Shown here one piece after another: positions 12,215 through 24,889 of a DNA stretch of 64,000 nt. The notes under the pieces are model-generated. The model made no database searches and had not been told where the DNA came from. It worked only from the letters and a program-made list of their open reading frames with translations. This DNA is from Parelaphostrongylus tenuis (taxonomy: Eukaryota; Nematoda; Chromadorea; Rhabditida; Metastrongylidae), in assembly GCA_019055375.1 (NCBI GenBank), contig JAHQIW010002164.1, forward strand, positions 124,001-188,000. The letters are read 5' to 3'. A program made the position numbers and the translations under genes. The first letter of the stretch is position 1. The number at the start of each line of letters is the position of its first letter.

Positions 12215-15200
12215 CGTAGTAAAAAATTACTAGACGCAAGAGTGAAATATTTCGAATTTCGAACTACTCGATATAAGTGTGCGAAAAAACTCGGGAGAAC
12301 AAAAGTGTCAATGCAAAAGTACTGCGAGAAATGTGAAGAGAAAACAAGTGGACTTCAACGAATACAAATTGAAAAGTTTTAGAAAGTGCTGTGGACAGAT
12401 GTTGCCTGAGAAGAGCTCTATTCAATTAACAAAGGCTCATGACTGCCTGTGGTGAAGACGTGTGAACGTTTTAGTGCATCTATTTCACATTACACAAGCA
12501 ATCTCCTAGACCAGAAGTCAAGGACATTGATGAAAATGATTTTAATTTGACACTAAAGCCTACCCATGAACATGAAAACATTCGTGGAAAACTGTTGCGA
12601 GAAAACCAATCGGATGAGAGAAGAAGTGCTGGGATCTGCAGAATATACGATATCAAGTTATACGAATAGGAAAAAGGGTGGGAAGAGAAACGGAAAATGA
12701 AACAAAAAAGGGCAGGAGGAAGAGAAGGAGGAGGAGAGAGGGGAGGAGGTGGCTTAATTTTTGTTCTCGTTATTATGCCAACGCCTAATAAAAATTTTCG
12801 TGAATTACTTCGATTTATGCACGAGATGTGTAGCATAAAGAAAAATTGAACAGAATTGAGAGCTACTGCAGCAGTCACTACAAAAGGCTTTTACTGGAAT
12901 TCAAACAGAACATTCTCCATAATTCAAGAAAACAGTAAAAGATAAGAAATAAGCTTTAGGTTGTTCTATCTCTAGTTAAATCGTTTAATCTATTAGGTAT
13001 ACAATTATTTTCACTCATGTTGTTTTCGAGAGAGCAAAGGACAACGCCGACAGTGGAGTCGGACCACGAGGAGACAAAAAATCGCGCGGCGAAAGTCGCT
13101 ATGACCGGTTTGCTTCAGGGCGACAGCCGGCGTCAATGCGGCAATCACGCAATCGGGCAATCGTCGGCGCCTGCCTGTCTCATTCAAGACATTTAAAGTC
13201 TCGAAATTACTGTAGTTATTGTTTACAAGTATGAGTAATCGCTCATCGATTTCCACAAAAATCAATTTTTCTTCACAGGTTTACCATGTTACCAGTGTTT
13301 TACTTGACCTGGAATGCCAATTAGTTCATTTTTGTTGATTTTCGCCAGATTCCCAAGATTACGTGAGCCTACAATAGGCTAAACATTCACTGATTACGTC
13401 CTCATGTCTCTGGATCTTCTTCAATTATTCATCATTCGATTCTGTTTACTATAAACGGTCATTTGTGAATGACCAGTAAAGGCTATATATGATTCCGTCG
13501 CTGGTTAACTGAACCACTAAAGCAGAAAACTTCTTTGTTTTCGAAAGCTGGTTTTTGTCAGTGATATAATTTGTTGACTCAATCCTTCACCAAATTCATG
13601 TTTTTCATTGAACTGCCATTTCAACGCTGGAACAGGTATGGATTTTCCTCTATCGCCATCGATACCGTATATTATTAATGATTTTCGTGAAAGCATAAAG
13701 GATAAAGCGCTCAGCGTTGATCGATCTCCACGAGATGCACTTGCATTCAACTTAATTCGTAATGTGTCAGAAGTGAATCGAATGCATATTCGGACTTCAC
13801 AATGAGTTTTTGAGATTAGAATAGATATTCAAATGTGAAATATTGCTAATGTTTACAAAATTCTTTGAAAATTTCAAATTTTACATAAATTCCAATTTGT
13901 AAAAACTTCAACGAATTTTCATTTTATTCCTTATTCATCAAAAAATAGACACTATGGAAAGAAAAATGAAATCGCCATGAAGAAAATAGTCTAAATACAT
14001 TTAAAGTAGACTATGCGATGAATATCTTGTGTGGTAAATGCAATACGCTTTGTATTCAGAAGACAGCATCAAAATCGTTTGAACACTGAAAATTTTAGCA
14101 AAACAATTGGACTAATCAAATAATTCCAAAACGTAACGAATAGTTTTTTTACCAGCCACAATTATTGTGAAATCGATACTGATCACGTAATAATCACGTT
14201 TCCGCAGGAGAACAAGTTCACTTGATCGAAATGGATGTTGAAAACTTGATTGAAATTCGGAACTGAGAAAAAAAAACCGGCGAGCATTGATGAGAATCGC
14301 AGCTACACAATGTTCAAAAAATGACAATTGCTTTTGTACTGATTCTGTACTCCGTTTTAGTGCCTAAAATACGCGGATTTCAATGTGTACGTTGTAGTAA
14401 AAATTTTTCTCTCCAGAATTCAGTTTTGAAGTTCCCAGCGAAATCAGCGAAACAAGAACACGCTCTCAATGCTTTCTGAAACCAACTTTCATTTCATCTT
14501 GATTTGAATAATCAGCAAATTGATGTACTCATCAGATTTCAAGGAAATAGTGTACAAGGAGGCTTTGAAGAATGCAAAGCCGCAGAAACGACGAAAGCCA
14601 ATGAAAATTTCCGTACTAAGTCCCTACAATTTCAATAAGAAAAATATCTGGCTTACCACATAATTATTAATAATGAGATAATAATTAATAATAATGACTT
14701 GAAATTAGAACTTTTACTTTTTACAAACTAGTACCAATCAAAGGCATGAAAATTTTCTAAATAAAAGCATTGTTCAGACTAGGAGTCATTTGCCAAGTTT
14801 TTCACGTTGTACTTGAATGACATAAAAAAGGAATACACAGTGTTATAAGCAGAATACTATGAAATATTACGGATATGAAAAAGTAGTAAAGAATCCAGTC
14901 TTTACTTCGAAAATTGTTTCTGCATCGTTTTTTAGTTTATTCTCTTTTTGTCAATTTTGATCTCTAATTAGAAAAAAAACTGCGACATACCGGGTATATA
15001 AAATTCTTGAGAGCAAAAACTCTTCCAGTCACTGCTATAGTTTATTTTACTATGCACATTTCTTCACAAATACTAGACTAATCATCTATATACTGTTAAA
15101 AATTAAGAAAAAACTAGGAAAAGTATTTAGTCATGAATTGCACACAATTAGTAGAATTATAATCAACAATAGAGAAGCTGTAAGAGAATCTACAACGTGA

Positions 15201-16940
15201 GAAAACTCCATTTCATTAACTCTAAAATTTCAATAAGTTTCCATAAATCTTGAAAACTTCGTGCTTGAAGAAGTCCTGGATTTCTGTAACCAAGTGTTGA
15301 ACTTAAACCAAAAACGGAAGATTGTTATCTTAGCAAGTGGATTTTTTTTTCTAGATTCACTCATTCTTTCATCATTCACATACTTACTATTTATTTAAGC
15401 TGCTACAGATAAAAAACATGAATATTAAAAAAATTTCTCAGAAATAGATTGTTGAACACTTAACTATACATTTAGAAGTTGTAAAACTTAAGAGTGAATA
15501 AAAGTTCGCTATATTACAAATTTCCATCAATGGAAGCATTTTAGAGAACTGAAAGCCATATCAATAATATGGGGAAGGGTATCCCACTTTCACTGATAAG
15601 CCCACACGAGAATTTGTAAAAAAAACTCTGTAATTATGTCCGACGTTTCGCCGGTTTCCCCGCATCAAAACCACGATGATTCACGTGGTGTTCACAGCAG
15701 TTATTTCTTTTGCGATAGTGGTCTTCGTAGCCGTTACGTAAAAACTCATAGAATAGGATGGAGCATAGAACGAATGATTTAGCATTCTCAGCGCTGACCT
15801 TTTTGAAGGATCAGCCACATGAAGTGACCTGACATCATATAGCAGTTGTCCAGGATACAGGACAGTCCTTTGGTGACTGTTGACCGATATTAATTGCTTT
15901 TCCGGTCACAATCCGTACAGTAGCAGTAGATTAGCACCTCGCTAAATTGTAGGAAAGCATGAAGAGGAAGACGTTAGCCGTAATAACGGAGGTCGATAAA
16001 AACCTCCTATTGCTCCATCAACAGGGCGAATATGGTCAGCCACACCGAGCTTCGATGGAAGAAGGATTAGAGGTTTGGTTCTCAAAGCACCTCTTCCTTC
16101 GAAAACGATATATAAAACAAGTGGATTTTTCGGATGATATGTAAAGGCGTACAACTATGTTTGATTCTTCGCGTTTTCGTAACCTGCGAGATTCCTCGAA
16201 AACAGGAGTTTTTATTCCGAGGATGTTATCCTCCTCATAAATGTCTTAGAATGCTGGGCCGAGTTGATTTTCCTTACATTTGGGAATATCCGAGCTAAGG
16301 CTTTATGGCGTGGACCACGTGAGAGCCTTATGGAAAGGGGCCAACTTTTAAAATGAATATAGAAGAGCATAGCAGAAAATCTCTTTGCACCTGAAGAAAG
16401 CTGGGAAGAAGGCAAACATTGGGGAGTTCATACCGGTCACGACTTAATTATTCTCCAAAAATTGATATGGACTCAAATGTCAGGACAACCATAATTGGAA
16501 AGTGCGAAATTACAAGAAATGTTGTGAAAAAACGAATAAAAAATTAAAGTAAAAGTTAGACCGCGCTAACACGAGATGACATTAGAAAGAAATCACACAA
16601 TGGAAATGAAGTTGTTAGGGAATGACGAAGGAGCGGTTCTGGAAAAAAAAGTCACTATATATGGCCATTTTGATGACAGTGCCCTTCCGTGTCCGAAACG
16701 GGAGAGTTGATCCCAGCCATGAATGGACTGGGTCGTTGCTGTGTCTCAATTGCGCCACACGCTATTACGACCATCCACCCGCCTATGCCCACTATCTCCC
16801 ATTCCACCTCACCGAGCACCAACCTACTTCTCGGCATTGTCATTGAAGTCATTTGAGCCACAGATTGTATGAAATGTCCATCGTGGGCTAGTTCGCCTGC
16901 GACCACAAAACAACACTACTCTTTATGTTTTGATAGTTTC
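12215..16940. other. No gene recognised
   Basis: Mostly AT-rich. Two short open stretches (13017-13192 and 13630-13805, plus strand) have coding-like composition but no homology or splice partner I could support. 15600-16440 has moderately complex sequence of unknown type. Confidence 0.35.
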
Positions 16941-16944
16941 CTAA

Positions 16945-17345
16945 GCCTTTTTGAGGTTTGATATGGTCAGTGGCTTTCGTATGCTTTGGCGGCACACCCA
17001 TTTTCAAAGCAACGTTCCCCACATAAGAGATGGAGGATTAAAGAATGATAAGACCCAGATAGTGGCTACTGACTATATAAGACTTCGAGAAGGCTCAAGA
17101 AAATTTTCATTAAAATACATTGAAGTTTCAGAACGAGATTTTTAGAAAGCAATCCATAAAATGGCGAGTTTCTATAATAGAAAGCTGCAAGTCATCGACC
17201 GTAAAACGACTCAGAACATTTCGTTTGTATGCATCTTTATCATTCACTGGTTTCCCATCTCTAATATGGGACGCGTGGCTCTGAAGATGGCGATACCATT
17301 GAAACGTACGTAAGCCACTGACCATATCGCACCTCGCAAAACTTA
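16945..17345. mobile_element. Inverted-repeat element, about 400 bp
   Basis: Ends are inverted copies of about 100 bp: GATATGGTCAGTGGCTTTCG at 16960 and its complement near 17300-17326 (GTAAGCCACTGACCATATCG), then AAGAGATGG further in. No ORF of note. Confidence 0.68.
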
Positions 17346-17561
17346 GAAAAAGTCTACAAAAGTATACTGAAATTCTAAAACAAGGTTTCTAGAAATAGTC
17401 GACAAGACGGCAAAGTTAATACTGCGCATCAGTTCACATTAGTAAAGCCACAGCATACGACAAGGTCATCTTCAGCAGTTTCATGGTTCATAAAATTTAC
17501 TATCAATAAAGGAACACTTTAGCAGCGACCAACAATTAAATATATACTCAAATACTCGGTA

Positions 17562-17648
17562 GTATATTCATGTATATATATATGCATATATATACATATA
17601 TATATATATGTGTATATGCATACACACATGTATATATAGGTATATAAA
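17562..17648. repeat. TATACA microsatellite
   Basis: ATATATATATGCATATATA and related units. Confidence 0.85.
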
Positions 17649-17649
17649 G

Positions 17650-20180
17650 AATTAATTATCATAAGAACGTTGGGTTAAACTCCTGTCTGCGATTCAGAGT
17701 TCTACATACCACTCAACATCCTTCGATATATAATTATAACATCATAATACTGTCGTAGAAACTGTAGAATAAAGAATTCGTTTAGATCTAGCAATTGATT
17801 AGCCACAACTTCTTCGTGTGACCAGCCAGAAAAGCTAAAGGAGCACCATGTCAAAGTCGTGTTCTGAGCATCTATTGAAGAGGCATCCGACCGGGATTTA
17901 TTCACAAATGATTTCAAGTAAATGGGAGCGGGCGACTGCTTATGATGAACACCTCCGGAAGCTCTGGAACGACTATCGCGTAGTTTCAAGTAAATTGCAA
18001 TAAATCACCATTATTGAGGGAAGGAGATGACACATCCTTAACCCATAACCGAACCAACTTTTTCTATGGATAACGGCCTCTGGATGCAGCCCGTACATCT
18101 TTGATCACCAAAACTCATTGTCTAGCAAGATCAGGTCAGATCGGATTAGTAAGACCAGTACTACGCAAAACTACTGTTGCCACAATCTCCCGAATTTCCT
18201 ACCTAGGGAATAATGGCCTCATCCACCAACTGATTTCAATGTCTTTTATGTATCCCATCATGGTATTTGCGTAAAAGTGCCTTTTTACTATCTTTTTACT
18301 AGTTCTTAGTGGTCGTGCATCACAATGAGCGGCGGCGTCAAAAAAAAACGCACCTTTGTAATGTTGCGAATGTGCGTCTAATGAACGATTGGGGATGGTG
18401 GACAGACAGACAGACTTATTTGGAAAACAAAATAAGATGTTTCGGTCTTACTGACGAGCTTGATGAGCAGAATGTGACAAGAACTGGAAATTTCAGTGGT
18501 CTAACGGGCCATTACTCAAAATAAGGTTAACTTGGAGACAACTTAGAAACTCCCTATTGAACCACAAGATACATTCAGAAAATTGTTTTGTCTAGATGGA
18601 GCCGCGAGAACACACTCATGGACTCAGGTTTGATCTCATACCGTACAAACAAGCCTCACACTGCTTCATCGTGGGTGATATGACCCAGGACTTGTCCGAA
18701 AAAGCACGCTCCTATTCAAAGAAGCCGCCCAGTGCCTGAAGTGAAGATCGAGGAGCTCTGGGAGAGCCGAGCGAAATCTTGTCAGAATCAACTATGCCAT
18801 TATTTGAAGAAATTCATGGAAAATGTAAAACTCTCAAGATAGTAGCCAAACCAACATATAAATTTGAAGACGCTCGTGAATGGGGAATGCAGGACGACAA
18901 ATCAAGAATGGAAAATGAAGAAACGAGAAAAAAGAAAATTTGAAAGTGTGGATGTCTGCAAAACAAAGCGGATCAGTAGAGGTCTGCAAAACGAATGAAG
19001 GCGGATCAAGCACATAGAAAAACAACTTTGAAAAAAATTAGCTAAGCAAATTGTGCTAATATCATTTGCATTTGAAAACTCCTGTTTACCTGAATATAAA
19101 GCAAAATGTAAATACCGATTAAGAGATGTAGGTTGCTGAATTTTACTTCAGAACGAGGAAATCATTAATTAAAGCAAGAAATGTGGAAAAAGGAAGAGAA
19201 AGTGGAGGGAAAAAATGACAAATGCCATGAAAATGAAACGAGCAGCGATGTGTAAGAGTATTTATTGAAAACAGATGAGAAGAAGAAACTCAAAAAAGCA
19301 AGTCGGAGGAAAGAAGGTGAACTGAGAAGAAAGGTCAATAAAGCAGGGGAGATCATGAGAAACGGTAAATGACGCAACAATTAGTCCAAGTCTAAAGTCA
19401 GTCAATTAAGAGCGAACGGAAATTAGAAGGATTATCATTACATTCGCATGCTAACAAAATTAAAACACCTTGACTAATAAAAATATGAGAGCCTCAAATT
19501 CATAAAAGTCAGATAAAAAGTTATATTCATTGGATGGATTTTTATTCTCACATTCACTCAAATTGCAGATGTTTTGTGGTCCTGCTTGGAAAACGTGAGG
19601 GCAAGCACAGTCGTATCTACGTTTATGAAAACCTAAGGGATGGTTTCTCTGGAGATCAGTACCGCCGTCAGCTAGTCATCACCTTACAAACAACAGTTAT
19701 AAGCTTCTACGAAGCCGGCCGCTGAGCAGATGCGATGATGATGAGCTTTTCTCAACGCTTATTAATTGTCCGCTGAGTCTCTCTCATTCACCGCCGATGA
19801 TGAAAATCATTCAAGAAAAAAACTGATCCTTTAGATGGAAAAAAAGGTTTCTAGATATACATCAAAAAACGCATCACTAGAGGAAGTTGATAAATATCTT
19901 CTGCGTTAATATCGCTGTTTAACCATATATATAAAATGTGAAGGTGCTGTTTCTTTCTTATTTTGTCATCGAAAACTCTGAGCCCACAGATGATAGAGCA
20001 AGGTTTCTTCTAGGATAGCGATACGAAAAATTTGGAAATTTTTACGAAGCAGTTTTCTATAATAAAAAATTTCTACGAAAAAGACAGCTTGGGCCGCATT
20101 TGGGTCTCTTCAAAGAAGCCACAGACCAAATAACGGACCCTAAACTACACGCTAATCTTTTCGATTCAATAGATCTCTTC
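17650..20180. other. No gene recognised
   Basis: Purine-rich stretches (18830-19380) generate long Phe/Ser ORFs on the complement. Nothing supported. Confidence 0.4.
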
Positions 20181-20184
20181 ATTA

Positions 20185-20280
20185 TTACTTGAGCCAACAT
20201 GTTATGTGGTTTGGTAATGAGGCTCTTGTACAGCCCGATACACGTGTTCGACCTTACAGTCTCGTCAGTCGGGCAAGACC
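20185..20280 (-). repeat. Truncated hammerhead inverted-repeat element (copy 3)
   Basis: One end only. The hammerhead at 20233-20274 has a perfect 6-bp helix I (GCCCGA/UCGGGC), CUGACGA and helix II GAC-loop-GUC, but the GAAA has lost one A. Confidence 0.62.
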
Positions 20281-20309
20281 ACGCTCAAATCTCAATAGAC
20301 TCTTCATAT

Positions 20310-20860
20310 TATTTGAGCCAGCATGCCATGTGGCTTTTCGATTCTTGAGTCCTCTCAGCGCTCTCGCCTATGCAGCAAAGACCTGGACTGATACTTCGAC
20401 CACGTCAAGACTATTGCGAACGATTCGATGTTTTCTAGAAAGCCGTCGACACTCACAACATTTTGGCGGCTTGCGCAGCTCTTAGTAAGCTATCGCATAA
20501 TCGTAACCTGGAAGAACATGATTCTTTAGAGAAACACACATGGACCGGCCATATAGTAAGAAGATCAGACGTCAGATAGACGAAACGAACTGTAGAATGG
20601 ACTCCACGAAAAATCATACTCGAGGACGACCAACCACACGTTGGACGGACGTGTTTGTTAGAAAAATTTATCACGTGTATTCGCTCCTGGCGATATTCTA
20701 CAGATCACGGCATGAAACTCGTGCCAGCCGCCATGCTCGATTCAAACCACCACCATGGACAATAATTGCGAGAAGAAAAGACGAATGGAAAGTGCTGGGG
20801 TCCGCACAACTTGAAGACGGACCGTCCAAGTATCCAGTATGTATCAAATATTTCTACGAA
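20310..20860 (+). mobile_element. RTE-type LINE fragment (C-terminal)
   Basis: Reads LSALAYAAKTWTDTS, then WTGHIVRRSDVR, VEWTPRKIILEDDQP, and RKDEWKVLGSAQLEDG across three frames, the typical RTE C terminus. It abuts the truncated hammerhead element at 20185. Confidence 0.72.
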
Positions 20861-20869
20861 GCTGAGAAT

Positions 20870-22425
20870 TTTCAAATAATAACAGGAATGGACGTGAAGA
20901 TGCGCCTACTGTGAATTATAATTTTATTTTTGCTGCTACAACGCACTAAAAAAGGGCTTTTCGAAGACAAAGCACAGAACCTTATGGCGTCTACTGTTCG
21001 TAGACTGTCAATATTCCGACAAGATGAAGTACGCCTACAATGCTGTTCCGAAGTCGAATGGATCAACTGGAGTGGATGAATTAATGAGAAAATTACGGGG
21101 GTGAATAAAAGCTTCTTCCTCCGTAAGTGCATCTGTAATAATTTAGAAGAAGAGCCTAAAAGACATTTGCTTATTCTTCCGAAGGCGAAGCGAGAAATAG
21201 GTTAGATATAAGGGCGCTACGATTCCCTAGTGGATTACGAAACTCATCTTCCATGCGAATGACACATTTTCTTCTCTGCTAATGCATACATTTTCTTTAA
21301 TAATATTTTTGAGCTCTGATAACCGTGAATTTTGGCTAGATGGGTAATTCAAGATGGTGAGTAGCTAAAATAGAATATTTCCATATACTCACATACTTAT
21401 TAAAATTCGTGAAAGCTTTCGAAAATTCCTACTCAACCGTACTAAGAAATTGTGAACATGCTAAATGCTAAGGTTTGAAACGAATTAATTTTTAATGAGA
21501 AGTGTTACACTTGTAGCGGAAATATATAGAACAATGCTCATAGTACTACTTTTTATATTAGTTATACTGGGTACAATTCTTACTAGGAGAGGTGATTAAA
21601 ATGAGATGAAGTAATAAATCGACGTCTTCTATTGTTCGTATACCGCCAATCCCCTCCAAGATGATGAACTACGCCTACAGTGCTGCTTCGAGATCAAATA
21701 GATTGATTGGAGGGAATGAATTAGTGAAAAAAGAAAAATATTTGGTACTCTCTTGAAGGAAATTAAGCCGTATTTGAACCGTCAGAAAGCGAGAATGCTG
21801 TTCTAGGCTTAAGTTAAAGCTTACTCAAATCCCTCCAGAATGCGCCATGCAAAGTGAAATTCGAACCTCATCTCGAAGATAACGTTGTTTTCGCGCTATC
21901 AGCTCAGCTAAGTTGGAAAGCTCAATTACCCCTGTAGTTTATTTCTTTGAGCTAGATATCTGTGTATCTCCTGGACTAACTAGCGATGTTCTTCAGTGGT
22001 GCTGATAGCTTCTTCTCACCTTTTCTCAGTAGCTATGTCACATTTTGGTTCATTAGCGTTGCTCCAGTTCAGCTAAACAACATAGATTTGTCCCATTTTG
22101 GTTGAGTAGACATGTTCTAAAACTGGTCCAATAGCTATACATGCACGGTTGAGTAGCTTTGCTCCACTTCGGAAAATACAGAGGAAAAAGTTAAGCGAAA
22201 CCTAAATGAGGAACTAACATCTTCACCGATGCTTCATCTGTACGAAATCCGGCTACATGTTAATGCTAATGAAGCTATCAAAAATTCACATCTAGGTGAT
22301 ATCAAGAGTATTCGACGCGATTTGAATATGTATATAGAGCGCCATTCTTTGCAATATGAGAATAGATAAATTGAGTTGCAGCATAATTTCATAGATATTT
22401 CGGCACGTTTGTTAATTCAGATGCC
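20870..22425. other. Unclassified repeat pair, otherwise nothing
   Basis: 20990-21095 and 21630-21735 are diverged direct repeats (TACGCCTACARTGCTG, GATYRAYTGGAGKG-type sequence). No coding. Confidence 0.4.
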
Positions 22426-22429
22426 ATTT

Positions 22430-22840
22430 ACTTGAAAAAATCCACTGACCAACAACCTAATCACCATCATGATCAATGATATGCAAGCATTTACTGGTTA
22501 AAGAATGAACGTCTTCCTCCCAGAGAGAATTAGGCTAACGATCAAATGAGTCGGTGAGGTCACTTTTGAGCCGGTTGTAGTCCTTCAATTTCTCCTCTGG
22601 CAAATGCTGCATCAGGACGCGGAAGAAATGATAATCCGATGGAGCATTATCAGGCCTGCAGGGCACACATGGCCCTATGGTGGCAGCTCAATTCCGAAAT
22701 GTGGGGAGTCACACAAGCAGTTTCCAAAGCAGCACGCTCAGAGTCCCAGAAAACCTTTGCGGTAGCTCATTATTTCATCTACATAGCGAGCGATGGTGAA
22801 AAGGTGCCATGGCTAAAGCTATAAGAACATTCTCCAACAT
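22430..22840 (-). mobile_element. Mariner transposase fragment
   Basis: Minus strand reads DNAPSDYHFFRVLMQHLPEE then KLKDYNRLKSDLTDSFDR, the end of the mariner DDE domain where PSDYHFF follows the third catalytic Asp (here in RPDNAPSD). Stops flank it; no inverted repeats seen. Confidence 0.65.
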
Positions 22841-23489
22841 ACTGCAGCCCTTTGCAATAGCCCGATTTGAAATGAAAAAAACTGAATAAAACAATGGTGC
22901 AGAAGAACTTATGGGATAATCCAATAGTAAGATAAGACAATAAAGGATGAGATAAGAAAAATATGAATAAGAGAAAAGATAAGACCGACAAATGGAAAGA
23001 GGAAGAAAAACAGATGATCATGTACTGCGACATTATGAAGTAGTAAAAGCTGAAAGTTATGCTCGTGTAAGATTACTCAGTTTGTGTTAGCGGCTTACAT
23101 TAAATAAAATGATAAAAACTATGAATATTATAGAAGGAAAGTTGAGAAAACTATTTGCAGCATTTTTCCCTTCTGAGCCTCGAAATTCATGTAAAATTTC
23201 TAGCCGACTAATCGCTTTCGCCTTCTGTAGAGCCAATTTGTTCTATATCAATTGTTCACAGTTCTTCTTTTCCTAAGTGATTCTTCGTGGGTCACATCGA
23301 GTCGAACCAGTGGAATTTCTGCGGTTATCTTGTCACATAACTATATTTCCATTGAATTGTTATTGGCATGAGTACGCTGAAAAAGTTGTGGGCGCTTTTT
23401 CAAGTATGAAAGATTCCGCTGCTTATTGAATACATACCAGTTTTTACAAAATTTTACATGGAGGGGTGAGGAATAAAGTCAACGCTAAA

Positions 23490-23860
23490 GAATTTTGGAA
23501 GCGCTTCAGATTAGCGCGACCAATCCAACTATAAATTGCAGGGAAGAATGCCTCGTTATCACTCCTGATATGAGTCAGCATATAAGACTGTCCTTTTGGT
23601 GGGTAAAGTGCATTACAGCCTATGTGATTTCCTTCCGGTGATCTCCACTTGAGTCATTCAGTGGAACACATATGAAAAAGGGGTGAGTATGTTGAGAGTC
23701 GATTTTGTGCTTGGTGCGATTGAAATCTAGTTGAAATCTAGGTCTGGTGAATTTTTCCAAGTAATGGATGTGTTTGACTGATTGGATTGTAGACATATTG
23801 ACATTTCCAGGCTCCGGAGAAGGCGAACTGCTGGAAGGTCAGCTTTTGAATAAAAAATAT
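23490..23860 (+). mobile_element. Penelope-like element 3' fragment
   Basis: Begins in the tail of the GIY-YIG domain (NCREECLVITPDMSQHIR) and runs through the 3' region to a decayed module at 23811-23843 (CCGGAGA, GGAAGGUC). Confidence 0.7.
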
Positions 23861-23944
23861 TATAACCTCCTGTGTTGCCGAGGTTAACACGAGATAGTCG
23901 GTCTTGGGAATTGAGAACATTTGATGTAGTCTGTGAGAGTGTTT

Positions 23945-24165
23945 AAAGCTTTTTCGAGGTTGGCACGTCAGTGGCATACGTCGAAATATTCACTTCCAGC
24001 CGTAATCCATTAATTGAAAAAAGTGATGATAGCACGATGTTACGTGCTATCACTATAACGTTTCCCCATCCTCGCTAAAAAGTAGGGTTCAGTGAGGCGC
24101 ATAACTCTAACGAAACGTAGGATACCGCCGAAACGTACGTGTGCCACTGACGTATCAACCTCGAA
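23945..24165. mobile_element. Short inverted-repeat element
   Basis: GCTTTTTCGAGGTTGGCACG / TCAGTGGCATACGT at the left and GTGTGCCACTGACGTATCAA / CCTCGAAAAGGC at the right, with an internal hairpin around 24030 (ATAGCACG..CGTGCTAT). Resembles the ends of 16945-17345. Confidence 0.58.
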
Positions 24166-24675
24166 AAGGCTTCAAAACTTCTCACAGACTAGGCTGAATG
24201 TTTATAGCGAAGTTTTGAAACAGTCGATTGAAAGAAATGAGGACAACCCAAAACGTTGCTCACAAAGAGTGGATTTAGACGATTCCGTATAAGTGGTTGA
24301 AATTTCGGCACCACTTTAAGGCGCCAGGTAGTCCGTAGCATTTGTATGATCGTCTGGGTGAACCCCAAAATTGCATAATTGCCCTAAAGGTAGAGACGAT
24401 GACTGCATAAGCTTTAGTACGGTATACTCAATCTCTTTCGATGCATGCAAAGACAATTATAGTGGTGAAACGGGTAGAGCACTATAAGTACGTATAAAAG
24501 AGAACCCTAGTAGGTAAAATTGAGGGTGAACAAAAAATTCTTCAGGCAAGCTTAGGGCACTAAAGCATCATGGAAGATTATGTTATACATGTCAATGTCC
24601 TCGCACAGCAATCCAAAACGTCCTTTTGACAAAAAACTTTGAGCTTTCTGGGTAGATACTAAAAATCTATGGCTT

Positions 24676-24888
24676 GTGGCCAAGTCACTAGTGATGGTCG
24701 GCGGGACCCGATGTCGGGTTGATCCTCTCCGCCTCATTGCTCTTTCACGGATAATAATGAAAGCCCTACAAGACGCTCAACGAAACGCCCTAGTCTGTCT
24801 ATCCTCGAGATTGCAAGGAGATGTGCTCAACGAATATTCTACAATGTTCATGAAAAAGGCAGACCCTCTATCAAGTGATGAGCGCTAG
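24676..24888 (+). repeat. Repeat with LSSRLQG, copy 1
   Basis: Encodes AQRNALVCLSSRLQGDVLN; the same words (RRNALARLSSRLQGRSTQ) occur on the minus strand at 34631-34984. Unknown family. Confidence 0.4.
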
Positions 24889-24889
24889 T

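Noticed and set aside
13017..13192. GC-richer plus-strand ORF starting MLFSREQRTT
   Set aside because: No homology, no splice partner, and an overlapping open frame on the other strand.
18451..18480. Plus-strand CTGACGAG followed by GCTTGATGAGC, hammerhead-like start
   Set aside because: The second core element reads GAAT instead of GAAA and no helix I or cleavage triplet can be formed.
18834..19380. Phe/Ser-rich minus-strand ORFs
   Set aside because: Arise from a purine-rich low-complexity strand.
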